The notes beneath the pieces were generated by a model. The model did not search any database. It was not told the DNA's origin and saw only the letters and a list, made by a program, of their open reading frames with translations. A DNA stretch of 64,000 nt from Streptomyces fungicidicus. Lineage in GTDB: Bacteria > Actinomycetota > Actinomycetes > Streptomycetales > Streptomycetaceae. Of the stretch, positions 50,894 to 59,463 are shown piece by piece (the stretch's first letter is position 1; every line of letters starts with the position of its first letter). A program made the position numbers and the translations under genes. Location: NCBI RefSeq assembly GCF_003665435.1, contig NZ_CP023408.1:186001-250000 (forward strand), in the 5' to 3' direction.

Positions 50894-52399
50894 TCAGCGC
50901 CGCCGGTGCAGCGCCCTGGCCAGCCGCACCGCCCGTTCCCGCGTGGCGGCCGGGACGCCGAAGGACGTCAGCTCGACCGGCGGCGCGAACCGCCGGACCG
51001 TCACCGACTGCACACCGGTGAAGGCGCGCAGCCCCTCCGCGCCGTGGATCCGGCCGAACCCGGAGTCCCCCGAACCGCCGAACGGCAGCGCCGGCACGGC
51101 GGCGAAGCCGAGCACCGAGTTCACCGACACCGCCCCGGCGCGCAGCCGCGCCGCGATCGCCGCGCCGGTCCTCCGGTCACGGCAGAACACGGCGGCGCCG
51201 AGGGCGTAGCGCGAGGCGTTGGCACGGGCCACCGCCTCGTCCACGTCCGCCACCGCGTTGACCGCCACGGTCGGCCCGAACGTCTCCTCCGCCATCGCCG
51301 GTGCGTCCTCCGGCACCCCGGTCAGCACCACCGGCGCCACGTACGGCGCCCGCACCGACCCGGGCCCGCCGAGCAGGGCCCGGGCCCCCGCGGCCACCGC
51401 GTCGCGCACATGCCGCTCGATCACGGCGGTCTGTGCCGGCAGGGTCATCGGACCGTAGTCCGCGTCCGGCTGCGCGCCCGGACGCAGCGCGCCGGCGCGT
51501 TCCACCACCTTCTCGCAGAGCGCGCCGTGGATCTCCCGCACCGCGTAGACGCGTTCGACGCCCGCGCAGGTCTGGCCCGCGTTGGCCATCGCGCCCCAGA
51601 CGATCGCGTCGGCCGCGGTGTCCAGGTCCGCGTCCGCGGTGACGATCACCGCGTCCTTCCCGCCGCACTCGGCGAGGAACGGCGTCAGCGACTCGGCGCA
51701 CACCGCCATCACCTTGCGCGCGGTACCGGGGGAGCCGGTGAACGCCAGCTTGTCGACACCGGACCGGGCCAGCGCCTCACCCGTCGCCGCCGCGCCGGTG
51801 ACCACGGTGAGCAGGCCGGCGTGCCCGGGCACGGCGGCGTCGAAGAGCCGGGCCAGCAGGGTCCCCGTGCCGGGGGTCAGTTCGGACGGTTTGAACACCA
51901 CGGCGTTCCCCGCCGCCAGCGCGTAGCCGATGGAGCCCATCGGGGTGTAGAGGGGGTAGTTCCACGGCCCGATCACCCCGACGACGCCGAGCGGCCGGTG
52001 CACCAGGGAGGCCCGCTGGTGGACGGTGAACAGCCCGGTGCGCACCCGGCGCCGGCGCAGTACCCGTTCGGCGTTGCGGGCCGCCCAGGACAGGTGCTCC
52101 AGGGTGAGGACGACCTCCAGCGCGGCGTCACCGGCCGGCTTGCCGGTCTCCGCGGCGACGGTGCGGGCCACGGTGTCCAGCTCGGCCGCGAGGGCCCGCT
52201 TCCAGCGCAGCAGGTGCTCCCGCCGCCGGGCCGCGGGCAGCGCGGCCCAGGCCGCCCCGGCGGCCCGGGCCCCGGCCACCGCCCGGCCGACCCGCTCCGG
52301 CCCGTCCACCGGATGGTCGGCGAGCGGCTCGCCCGTGGCGGGGCTGTACGAGGTGAAGGTCCCGGCGCGGGGTTCGGTGCCGGGGGTGGTGTCGGTCAT
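50894..52399 (-). CDS. Aldehyde dehydrogenase family protein (succinic-semialdehyde type)
   Basis: A 501-aa NAD(P)-dependent ALDH. VVGVIGPWNYPLYTPMGSIG is the N-terminal part of the cofactor fold, FTGSPGTARKVM the Gly loop, the general base Glu is in PFLAECGGKDAVIV (AECGGKD) and the nucleophile Cys in ANAGQTCAGVERVY. EETFGPTVAVNAV and LPFGGSGDSGFGR complete the signature. It oxidises aldehydes to acids. CAGGAG lies upstream of ATG 52399, which overlaps the DUF2236 stop, so the two are made together. Aldehyde from oxidative cleavage is a likely substrate class. Confidence 0.94.
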   Translation of the reverse strand: MTDTTPGTEPRAGTFTSYSPATGEPLADHPVDGPERVGRAVAGARAAGAAWAALPAARRREHLLRWKRALAAELDTVARTVAAETGKPAGDAALEVVLTLEHLSWAARNAERVLRRRRVRTGLFTVHQRASLVHRPLGVVGVIGPWNYPLYTPMGSIGYALAAGNAVVFKPSELTPGTGTLLARLFDAAVPGHAGLLTVVTGAAATGEALARSGVDKLAFTGSPGTARKVMAVCAESLTPFLAECGGKDAVIVTADADLDTAADAIVWGAMANAGQTCAGVERVYAVREIHGALCEKVVERAGALRPGAQPDADYGPMTLPAQTAVIERHVRDAVAAGARALLGGPGSVRAPYVAPVVLTGVPEDAPAMAEETFGPTVAVNAVADVDEAVARANASRYALGAAVFCRDRRTGAAIAARLRAGAVSVNSVLGFAAVPALPFGGSGDSGFGRIHGAEGLRAFTGVQSVTVRRFAPPVELTSFGVPAATRERAVRLARALHRRR

Positions 52400-53424
52400 C
52401 GGGGCTCCTGGTCGAGGTGCGTACGGTGCGAGCGGTCCGGGGCGGAGGCGGGCGCGGGGGAGCGGCCGCCGGGGGAGAGGGGCGGGGCGCCCGTCGCCTC
52501 CCGGGCCGGCGGCGGGGTGTGGTGGTCCGGGACGGCGGGACCGGGCGGGGGGTCCTCGTCCGTGAGCGGGACCACCGGCCGGGAGTGGGCCCAGTGCGGG
52601 CCGAGGTCGTCCAGGGTCCAGCCGAACGGGTAGCTGCGCGGCTTGGGCCTGCGCGGGAACCGTTCGGGGCGGGGCGGCAGCCGGCGTATCACCGCCGCCC
52701 GCGCCCGCAGGGCGCGGTCCGCCGCGAACCGCAGCCAGCGGGGCTGCGGGGGAAGCCCGAGCGCCTCCAGCAGCGGTTCGTCCAGCAGGGCGAGCGTCAC
52801 CCGGGCCGCCAGCTGCCGCAGCGGGGCGGGGTACCACTCGGTGACTACCCGCAACGTGGCGGCGGCGACCCGGCGGTTGGCGGGATCGTAGGCGAACATC
52901 TCCCGCTCGTAGGCGTCGTGCAGGCGCTCGAATTCTGCGTAGTCCGCGGGCAGTCCGGTGATGCCCATCAGCTCGCCCATCCGCCGCCCCACCAGCGCCA
53001 GGCTCTCCGTCTCCTGCGGGGACAGCGGCCGCCAGCCGTACCGGTCGATCCACCGCTTCGGCCCGACGACGGTGGTGGCGAGGACGTACAGGAAGTCCTC
53101 GTTCGGTATCCGGTAGCGGCCGTGGATGCGGTTGAGGTGGCGGGCGGTGGCACGGCCGTGCTCCGAGTCCAGGCCCTCGCGGACCATCTCGTAGGCGATC
53201 AGCACCGTGTCGTCGTACCGCTTCTGTCCCGCCCGTTCGAACTCCTGGGTGCGGTCGAGCAGCCGGGAGACGCGCGGCACGCCGTAGTCGCGCAGGAAGG
53301 CGACGGACGTGCCCTGGAGGTAGTCGCGCGGGAACTCGTACTGGGTGATCCACCGGAAGATCCGCTCGTGGTCCCGGAGCGGGTCCATCTGCTGGATGCG
53401 GCGGAGCCGGCCGTAACGGCCCAT
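52396..53424 (-). CDS. DUF2236 (oxygenase MpaB-like) protein, long form
   Basis: A 342-aa protein related to the MpaB/DUF2236 family, whose members include fungal MpaB and bacterial rubber oxygenases that bind heme and cleave isoprenoid double bonds. Visible blocks are FRWITQYEFPRDYLQGTSVA, HLNRIHGRYRIPNEDFLYVL and VVTEWYPAPLRQLAARVTLA. The His residues of RHLNRIHGRY are good heme-ligand candidates. The C-terminal ~50 residues are Pro-rich and disordered. AGGAGAGG precedes ATG 53424. It is co-transcribed with the aldehyde dehydrogenase gene and divergent from a second DUF2236 gene. Confidence 0.8.
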   Translation of the reverse strand: MGRYGRLRRIQQMDPLRDHERIFRWITQYEFPRDYLQGTSVAFLRDYGVPRVSRLLDRTQEFERAGQKRYDDTVLIAYEMVREGLDSEHGRATARHLNRIHGRYRIPNEDFLYVLATTVVGPKRWIDRYGWRPLSPQETESLALVGRRMGELMGITGLPADYAEFERLHDAYEREMFAYDPANRRVAAATLRVVTEWYPAPLRQLAARVTLALLDEPLLEALGLPPQPRWLRFAADRALRARAAVIRRLPPRPERFPRRPKPRSYPFGWTLDDLGPHWAHSRPVVPLTDEDPPPGPAVPDHHTPPPAREATGAPPLSPGGRSPAPASAPDRSHRTHLDQEPR

Positions 53425-53561
53425 GGTGACCTCTCCTGTCGGTGCGCGCTGCGCGCGGTCGGACCGTTCCCGGCGTCCGCCGGCCGGACGGGCCTGGCGT
53501 CCCCGGGGTCGCCGATGGACGATGGAAGCGCCGGCACCCCTTCCCCTCGGTGGGTCGAAGA

Positions 53562-53602
53562 TACAAAAACTATTGACTTGTTTCACGAGGCGCGTCAATA
53601 CT
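53562..53602 (+). promoter_or_regulatory. Shared 25-bp element, copy 2, overlapping a promoter
   Basis: TACAAA (53562-53567), 10 bp, TTGTTTCAC (53578-53586). Overlapping it, TTGACT (53573-53578) and AATACT (53597-53602) with 18 bp between make a good promoter for the rightward DUF2236 gene, so a protein bound here would block the -35 region. It is centred between the divergent DUF2236 genes (53424 and 53687). Confidence 0.7.
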
Positions 53603-53686
53603 CCGGACACGAGATCAACTCTTGTGCGGGTCAGCAGAGTTGAGGTATCGGGCCGGCGGCCCGACGATCGCTGGGAGTGCACTGAC

Positions 53687-54553
53687 ATGACGGCCCGGAC
53701 CGAACCGGAACCGCTCGCACCGGAAAGTATCCTGTGGGACGTCGCGGGCGACGTACGGCTGCTGCTCTCGCTGCCGGCCGCCACCGTTCTGCAGGTGGCC
53801 CACCCCGCGGTCGGCGCCGGCGTCGACGACCACTCCGTCTTCCGCACCGACCCCTGGGGGCGCGCGGAACGCTCGCTGCACTCCCTCCAGCTGTGGGTAT
53901 ACGGCGGGGACCGGGCGGTCGAGGAGGGCCGGCGGCTGCGCAGGCTGCACAGGAACATCAGCGGCACCGACAGTCACGGCCGCCCCTACCACGCCCTCAC
54001 CCCCGCCCACTACGCCTGGGTGCACGCGACCGCCTACCCGGTCTTCCTGCGCGCCGCGCGCTACCTCTCCCGCCCGTTCACGCCCGAGGAGGAGCGCCGC
54101 CTCTACGGCGAACTGCTCCAGCTCGGGCGGATCCTCGGCATCGCCGACCGCGACATGCCGCCCACGCCCGAGGCGTTCTGGCGCTACTTCGACACGATGG
54201 TCGCCGGTGAACTGGAGCGGACGGCCGTAGTCGGTGAACTGCTCGACCCGGGCCGGCCGGTGCCGGTGCCGCCCGGCGCGGGCCCGCTGCTGCGCCGGGT
54301 CTGGCCGCTGCTTGGCCCCGCTGTGGCCCGGCTGCAGGTCTTCGTCACCGCAGGGCTCCTGCCGCCCACCGTCCGTGACCGTCTCGGCGTGACCTGGACG
54401 CCCCGGCAGGAGCGGAGGCTGCGGGGTCTCGGAGCAGTCGTGCGCACCGTGTTCCCGCTGCTGCCCGAGCGGCTGCGCTATCTGCCCCTGGCCCGCGCCG
54501 CCCGCTCGGCCGCACGCCGCCCGGAAGCGGGATCGGGGGCCGTCCGGAAATAA
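53687..54553 (+). CDS. DUF2236 (oxygenase MpaB-like) protein, short form
   Basis: A 288-aa DUF2236 protein with the typical start ILWDVAGDVRLLLSLPAATV, LQVAHPAVGAGVDDHSVF (conserved HPxV and H-S), LRRLHRNISGTDSHGRPYHA and YAWVHATAYPVFLRA. These histidines are the conserved putative heme or metal ligands. It is cytoplasmic. GGGAG precedes the ATG. It is divergent from the longer DUF2236 gene; both are predicted targets of the TetR at 50244. Rubber oxygenase or MpaB-like oxidative cleavage is a family inference, not shown here. Confidence 0.9.
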   Translation: MTARTEPEPLAPESILWDVAGDVRLLLSLPAATVLQVAHPAVGAGVDDHSVFRTDPWGRAERSLHSLQLWVYGGDRAVEEGRRLRRLHRNISGTDSHGRPYHALTPAHYAWVHATAYPVFLRAARYLSRPFTPEEERRLYGELLQLGRILGIADRDMPPTPEAFWRYFDTMVAGELERTAVVGELLDPGRPVPVPPGAGPLLRRVWPLLGPAVARLQVFVTAGLLPPTVRDRLGVTWTPRQERRLRGLGAVVRTVFPLLPERLRYLPLARAARSAARRPEAGSGAVRK

Positions 54554-54563
54554 TTTTGCAGGA

Positions 54564-54588
54564 CGTGCATCTTTGCATAGCATGCACG
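54564..54588. promoter_or_regulatory. Perfect dyad over the start of the efflux TetR gene
   Basis: CGTGCAT (54564-54570) and ATGCACG (54582-54588) are perfect complements around 11 bp; the right arm includes the ATG. TTTGCA also repeats on the left. It is the likely autoregulatory operator of the TetR that precedes the MFS exporter. Confidence 0.6.
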
Positions 54589-55262
54589 ATGTGAAGGAGA
54601 AGGGTGCCGCGCAGGGCGGGCTGCGCGAGCGGAAGAAGCGGGCGACGCGTGCCGCGCTCGCCGAGGCGGCGGTGCGGCTGGCCGCCGAACACGGGGCCGA
54701 GAAGGTCACCGTCGAGGCGATCAGCGCGGCGGCCGGAGTGTCCGTACGGACCTTCTTCAACTACTTCGACACGCGTGACGACGCCTTCGTCGTGATCGAC
54801 GCGGACGCGGGCGCGCGGATCCGCCGCTCCGTGCGCGAGGCGCCGGCCGCACTCTCCCCGCTGGAGGCCCTGCGCGACGCCATGGCGGCGGAACTCGCCG
54901 AGGCCGAGCAGCAGCACGAGCTGTGGCGGCTGCACGCCCAAGTGCTGCACGCCTCACCGCACCTGCTGGTCCGCACGCTGGGCGCGCATCTGGCGGACGA
55001 GACCGGACTGGCCGAGGCCGTCGCCGCGCGCATCCGGGCGGGCGGGCCGGTGACGGCCGAGCCCGCGTCCGCGTCCGCGAGCGACGAGGAACGGCGCGGC
55101 GCGCTCGACCTGTACCCGCGGCTGCTGGCCGGGGTGGCGAGCACCGCGGTGCGCACCAGCGTGGAGCACTGGTGCGCCCGGCCGGAGGAAGCCGGCTTCC
55201 TCGACGTCTTCCAGGAGGTGTTCGCCCTCCTCGCCGCCGGTCTTCCGGCGCCCCCCGCGTAA
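54582..55262 (+). CDS. TetR-family regulator of MFS efflux
   Basis: A 226-aa TetR protein: LRERKKRATRAALAEAAVRL, VTVEAISAAAGVSVRTFFNY, FDTRDDAFVVIDADAGARI gives the HTH; the ligand domain follows. The ATG at 54582 lies in the operator; TTG 54573 has AGGA nine bases upstream and may be the start instead. It precedes an MFS exporter on the same strand with a 128-bp gap, a standard drug-efflux regulator layout. Confidence 0.92.
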   Translation: MHDVKEKGAAQGGLRERKKRATRAALAEAAVRLAAEHGAEKVTVEAISAAAGVSVRTFFNYFDTRDDAFVVIDADAGARIRRSVREAPAALSPLEALRDAMAAELAEAEQQHELWRLHAQVLHASPHLLVRTLGAHLADETGLAEAVAARIRAGGPVTAEPASASASDEERRGALDLYPRLLAGVASTAVRTSVEHWCARPEEAGFLDVFQEVFALLAAGLPAPPA

Positions 55263-55390
55263 GCCGTCACACCGGCCGCCCGGCTTCCCGCCGGGGCCGC
55301 CCCCTCTCCGCTCCGCGCCCACGAGCGCGCCGGCCCACGCCGGCGCCCGCCCCGCGCGTGACCGTTCGACCACCATCCGAAAGAGATTCC

Positions 55391-57022
55391 GTGAGCTCAC
55401 CCACGGCGCCCGCCGACGCGCCTCCCACCTCCATGACCCACCGGCAGATACTCCAGGCCATGTCCGGCCTGATGGCCGGCATGTTCGTCGCGATCCTGGC
55501 CGGCACCGTCGTGGCCAACGCGCTGCCCACGATCATCGCCGACCTGGGCGCCAGCCAGTCCTCGTACACCTGGGTCGTCACCTCCGAACTGCTCGCCATG
55601 ACGGCGACGGTGCCCCTGTGGGGCAAGCTGTCCGACCTCTTCAACAAGAAGCTGCTGCTCCAGCTCTCGCTGGGCATGTTCGTCGTCGGCTCGCTGCTGG
55701 CGGGCTTCTCCCACGGCGTCGGCCTGCTGATCTTCAGCCGCGTCGTGCAGGGCATCGGCGCCGGCGGTCTCACCGCCCTCGCGCAGGTCGTGATGGCCTC
55801 CATCATCCCGCCCCGCCAACTCGGCAAGTACGCCGGTATCTTCGGCGCCGTCTTCGCGGTGGGCACGGTGGCGGGGCCGCTGGTCGGCGGCGTGCTGGTC
55901 GACACCTCCTGGCTGGGCTGGCGCTGGTGCTTCTTCATCGGCGTGCCCTTCGCGCTGCTCGCCATCGCGCTGCTCCAGCGCACGCTGCGGCTGCCCACGA
56001 CACGGCGCGAGGTCCGCATCGACTGGCTCGGCGCGTTCCTGATCGTCGCCGGTGTCTGCGCCCTGCTCATCTGGGTGTCGCTGGCCGGCAACGAGTTCCC
56101 GTGGGCGTCCTGGCAGACCGCGGCCCTCGCGGGCGGCGGCGTGCTGCTGCTCGCCGCGGCGGTCCTGGTGGAGGCCCGCACCCCCGAGCCGGTCATCCCG
56201 CTCGGCATCTTCCGCAACCGCACGGTGAGCCTGACCACCGTCGCCAGCCTCCTGGTCGGTGTCGCCATGTTCGGCGGCACCGTCTTCCTCTCGCAGTACT
56301 TCCAGGTCTCCCTGGGCAAGTCGCCGACCGTCGCCGGCCTGATGAGCCTGCCCATGATCATGGGTCTGCTGGTCTCGTCCACCGTCGCCGGACAGGTGAT
56401 CAGCAGCACCGGCAAGTGGAAGCGGTACCTGGTGGCGGGAGCGGTCGTCATGGCCGCCGGTCTCGCGATGCTCTCCACGATCGACGCCGGCACCCACTTC
56501 GGACTGCTCAGCCTCTACATGGCGGTGCTCGGGATCGGCGTCGGCATGCTGATGCAGAACCTGGTGCTCGCCGCCCAGAACGACGTGCCCGCCGCCGAAC
56601 TGGGCGCCGCCACCTCCGTGCTGTCCTTCTTCCGCAGCATGGGCGGCACCATCGGCGTCAGCGTGCTCGGCGCGATCCTCGCCAACCGGGTCGCCGACGA
56701 GACGACCGCCGGGCTGAAGGAGGCCGGCATCGCCGTGGCGGCCGGCGAGGGCGGAGGCGGCGGCGAGAGCAGCGTCCCGGACATGTCCACGCTGCCCGCG
56801 CCGATGCGGGGCATCATCGAGCACGCCTACGCCGTCGCCACCGCCGACCTGTTCCTCATCGCCACTCCGTTCGCGCTGCTCGCCCTGGTCGCCGTCGTGT
56901 TCCTGAAGGAGAAGCCGCTGAAGACCACCAGCGGCATGGAGCGCCTCGCCGAGGAGTCCGCCGCCGCGGGCGCCGCCACGGGCACCGTCGCGGACAAGGA
57001 CCGGACGACCCCGGTCGCCTGA
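55391..57022 (+). CDS. MFS multidrug efflux transporter (DHA2, 14 TM)
   Basis: A 543-aa major facilitator of the DHA2/EmrB-QacA type with 14 hydrophobic segments. TM1 carries VAILAGTVVANALPTIIADL (the D1-like motif), the A motif is WGKLSDLFNKKLL, and the C motif GAVFAVGTVAGPLVGGVLVD is typical of proton-drug antiporters. A Gly/Glu-rich extracytoplasmic loop lies near residue 458. It exports lipophilic compounds or antibiotics. GTG 55391 has AAAGAGA upstream. A 14-bp-stem terminator follows. Confidence 0.94.
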   Translation: MSSPTAPADAPPTSMTHRQILQAMSGLMAGMFVAILAGTVVANALPTIIADLGASQSSYTWVVTSELLAMTATVPLWGKLSDLFNKKLLLQLSLGMFVVGSLLAGFSHGVGLLIFSRVVQGIGAGGLTALAQVVMASIIPPRQLGKYAGIFGAVFAVGTVAGPLVGGVLVDTSWLGWRWCFFIGVPFALLAIALLQRTLRLPTTRREVRIDWLGAFLIVAGVCALLIWVSLAGNEFPWASWQTAALAGGGVLLLAAAVLVEARTPEPVIPLGIFRNRTVSLTTVASLLVGVAMFGGTVFLSQYFQVSLGKSPTVAGLMSLPMIMGLLVSSTVAGQVISSTGKWKRYLVAGAVVMAAGLAMLSTIDAGTHFGLLSLYMAVLGIGVGMLMQNLVLAAQNDVPAAELGAATSVLSFFRSMGGTIGVSVLGAILANRVADETTAGLKEAGIAVAAGEGGGGGESSVPDMSTLPAPMRGIIEHAYAVATADLFLIATPFALLALVAVVFLKEKPLKTTSGMERLAEESAAAGAATGTVADKDRTTPVA

Positions 57023-57052
57023 CCCGGAACCCGGCCGACGGCACGCGCGCCT

Positions 57053-57086
57053 GACGGGCCGCCCACCACCCCGTGGGCGGCCCGTC
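57053..57086 (+). terminator. Hairpin terminator after the MFS gene
   Basis: GACGGGCCGCCCAC (57053-57066) pairs perfectly with GTGGGCGGCCCGTC (57073-57086) around CACCCC, 30 bp after the stop. Confidence 0.85.
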
Positions 57087-57144
57087 CCGTTCCGCCGGAA
57101 CACCGGCGCCCCTCCTTCGCCGCGCCTCCGGCGGATGAGCCGAC

Positions 57145-57194
57145 CGGGTGATCACCCGTGGAGCGGGGCCCCTGCCCGCCTGGGTGATCAGCGG
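57145..57194 (+). promoter_or_regulatory. Two GGGTGATCA repeats before the beta-helix gene
   Basis: CGGGTGATCACCCG (57145-57158) is a perfect 14-bp palindrome. TGGGTGATCAGCGG (57181-57194) repeats its left part 36 bp on, and both continue to GTGG. They lie 35-85 bp before the ATG, where a regulator site is expected. Confidence 0.5.
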
Positions 57195-57229
57195 TGGCGG
57201 GGCGCCAACCCCGCTCATAGCTTCGGCTC

Positions 57230-58291
57230 ATGAACAGACGACACCTCGCGTACCTCGCCACCGCCACCGCCGCCGTGGCCGCCGGGCTGGGCGCCGCCCC
57301 GTCGGTCCACCAGCCGACCGTGCACCGCGTCCAGCCCGGCCAGTCGATCCAGAAGGCCGTGGACGCCGCGAAGAAGGGGGACACCGTCCTCCTCGAGCCC
57401 GGCACCTACAAGCAGAGCGTCGACATCAGGAAGTCGGGCGTGACCCTGCGCGGCCACAGCGCCGCCCGCACCGTCCTGGTGCCCGCCGCGAAACCCGGCA
57501 AGAGCGCCTGCGCCAAGGCGGGCAACGGCGTCTGCGTGACCGGCACCGACAAGAGCCCTCTCAAGGACGTCACCGTACGGTCGCTGACGGTGCGTGGCTT
57601 CGCCAAGAACGGGCTGTGGGCCACCGGGACCGACCGGCTGAAGGTCCGGTACGTGATCTCGGAGAAGAACGGCCAGTGGGGCATCGCCGAGGAACGCTCC
57701 GTGGACAGCGTGCTCAGCCACAACATGGTCCGCAAGAACGGCGACGCCGGCCTCTTCGTGGCCAACACCGTCGACACCGAGGAGGGCGCCAGGGACGCGG
57801 AGCGGACCGTGATCCGGCACAACCGGATGGCCGACAACCGCGTCGGCGTCACCGTGCGCCGGCTGCGGAACCTGGACGTCGACCGCAACGAGGCCACCGG
57901 CAACTGCACCGGCGTCTTCGTGGTCGGCGACGAGTCCAAGCCGCGCGGCGGCCACCTGAGCGTGACCCGCAACTACGTCCACGACAACAACAAGTACTGC
58001 GCCAAGACGCCGCGCCTGCCCTACCTGCAGGGCTCGGGCATCGTCCTCACCGGCGTCGAGCAGACCCTCGTCGCCCGGAACCGGGTCGAGGACAACAAGG
58101 GCAAGTCCCCGCTGTCCGGCGGCATCGTGCTCTTCAAGAGCCTCGTCGGCACCCCCAACGAGCGCAACGACATCCGCGACAACCTGGTGACCGGCAACAG
58201 CCCGGCCGACCTGGCCAACCGGGACACCGCGAAGAACAACACGTTCGGCCGCAACACCTGCACGCTCTCCGAGCCCGCGGGCATGTGCTGA
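57230..58291 (+). CDS. Secreted right-handed beta-helix repeat protein
   Basis: A 353-aa exported protein. A short signal peptide (MNRRHLAYLATATAAVAAG, cut near GAAPS) is followed by a pectate-lyase-like parallel beta-helix made of Asn-rich rungs (HNMVRKNGDAGLFVANT, RHNRMADNRVGVTVRRLRN, RNYVHDNNKYC, VEDNKGKSPLSGGIVLF, RDNLVTGNS). The start VQPGQSIQKAVDAAKKGDTV is the usual NosD/pectin-lyase-like entry. Four or more Cys residues suggest disulfides. No catalytic triad for a named enzyme could be picked out; it may cleave or bind polysaccharide. Confidence 0.85.
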   Translation: MNRRHLAYLATATAAVAAGLGAAPSVHQPTVHRVQPGQSIQKAVDAAKKGDTVLLEPGTYKQSVDIRKSGVTLRGHSAARTVLVPAAKPGKSACAKAGNGVCVTGTDKSPLKDVTVRSLTVRGFAKNGLWATGTDRLKVRYVISEKNGQWGIAEERSVDSVLSHNMVRKNGDAGLFVANTVDTEEGARDAERTVIRHNRMADNRVGVTVRRLRNLDVDRNEATGNCTGVFVVGDESKPRGGHLSVTRNYVHDNNKYCAKTPRLPYLQGSGIVLTGVEQTLVARNRVEDNKGKSPLSGGIVLFKSLVGTPNERNDIRDNLVTGNSPADLANRDTAKNNTFGRNTCTLSEPAGMC

Positions 58292-58352
58292 CCCGCCCGC
58301 ACCACCGTTTCCCCCCACCACCCACCGCACGACAGCAGAAGCGAGGCAACGG

Positions 58353-59381
58353 ATGACCACCGTTGATCCGGCTCCCCCGCCGCCCATGCGGCTGAGGGAG
58401 CTCGTTTTCGGGGCGGCGTGCGCCGCCGCCGTACGCGCGGCCGTACGCCTGGGCGTGGCGGACGCACTGGACGACACCCCCATGACCGCCGACGAACTGG
58501 CGGCGGCGGTGAAGACCCAGCCGCACACCCTGCGGCGGCTGCTGCGCGCCCTCTCGTGCCAGGGCGTCTTCGCCGAGAACCCCGACGGCGCCTTCGAGCA
58601 CACCGAGATGTCCCGGCTGCTGCGCGAGGACGACCCGCACAGCCTGCGGTACATCGCCCTGTGGTGCACCGAGCCGTGGACCTGGAACGTCTGGCCGCAG
58701 CTCGACGAGGCGGTGCGCTCCGGCGGCAACGTCTTCGAGGACGTGTACGACCAGGAGTTCTTCACCTACCTCAACGAGTCCGCCCCCGAGTCCGCCCATG
58801 TGTTCAACCGGGCCATGACGACCTCCAGCGAGCAGTCCGCGCGTGACGTGGCCCGGCTGCTCGACCTGGACGACGCCGCCTCGGTCGTCGACATCGGCGG
58901 CGGCCAGGGACACGTCCTGGCCAGCCTGCTGGAGAAGCACCCCCACCTCCACGGCACCCTGCTCGACCTCCCCGGCGTCGTCGAGAACGCCGACCCTCGG
59001 CTGCGCGAGGGCGGCGCGCTCGCCGGCCGCGTCGACGTCGTGGCCCGGGACTGCCGCGAGGACGTCCCCGTCCAGGCGGACGTGTACATCATCAAGAACG
59101 TCCTGGAGTGGGACGACGACAGCACCCGCCGGGCGCTCGCCAACGTGCGCGCGGCGGCCCGGCCCGGCGCCCGGGTCGTCGTCATCGAGAACCTCGTCGA
59201 CGACACCCCGTCGATGCGCTTCACCACCGCCATGGACCTGCTGCTGCTCCTCAACGTCGGCGGCGCCAAGCACACCCGGCAGAGCATGGTCGACCGGCTG
59301 ACCGACGCGGGCCTGGTCATCGGCGACATCAGCCCCGTCAACGCCTATCTCCACGCCTTCGAGTGCACCGTCCCCGGCTGA
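58353..59381 (+). CDS. SAM-dependent O-methyltransferase (acetylserotonin-type)
   Basis: A 342-aa small-molecule O-methyltransferase: an N-terminal dimerisation/winged-helix part (AAVRLGVADALDDTPMTADE, LRRLLRALSCQGVF) and a Rossmann domain with VVDIGGGQGHVLASLLEK (SAM loop), LLDLPGVVENAD and IIKNVLEWDD. The base is usually a His near the SAM loop region; here KNVLEWDDD has no His, so an acid or other base may serve. It converges with the pigment genes, ending 82 bp from them, and probably methylates the aromatic polyketide, though this is inferred from position only. Confidence 0.85.
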   Translation: MTTVDPAPPPPMRLRELVFGAACAAAVRAAVRLGVADALDDTPMTADELAAAVKTQPHTLRRLLRALSCQGVFAENPDGAFEHTEMSRLLREDDPHSLRYIALWCTEPWTWNVWPQLDEAVRSGGNVFEDVYDQEFFTYLNESAPESAHVFNRAMTTSSEQSARDVARLLDLDDAASVVDIGGGQGHVLASLLEKHPHLHGTLLDLPGVVENADPRLREGGALAGRVDVVARDCREDVPVQADVYIIKNVLEWDDDSTRRALANVRAAARPGARVVVIENLVDDTPSMRFTTAMDLLLLLNVGGAKHTRQSMVDRLTDAGLVIGDISPVNAYLHAFECTVPG

Positions 59382-59396
59382 CGAAGGCCCCCGGAA

Positions 59397-59447
59397 ACCC
59401 CGAGGCCGCCGGCTCCGCGACTGACGCGGGACCGGCGGCCTCGGGGT
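59397..59447. terminator. Bidirectional terminator between methyltransferase and pigment genes
   Basis: ACCCCGAGGCCGCCGG (59397-59412) pairs perfectly with 59432-59447 around a 19-nt loop that itself contains a short hairpin. It lies between two convergent genes, 16 bp from each stop. Confidence 0.82.
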
Positions 59448-59463
59448 GGTGCGGGCCGTCCGC

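Noticed and set aside
50894..53566. 890-codon fusion of DUF2236 and aldehyde dehydrogenase
   Set aside because: The DUF2236 gene is read in a different frame there. The two proteins are separate with an ATGA overlap at 52396-52399.
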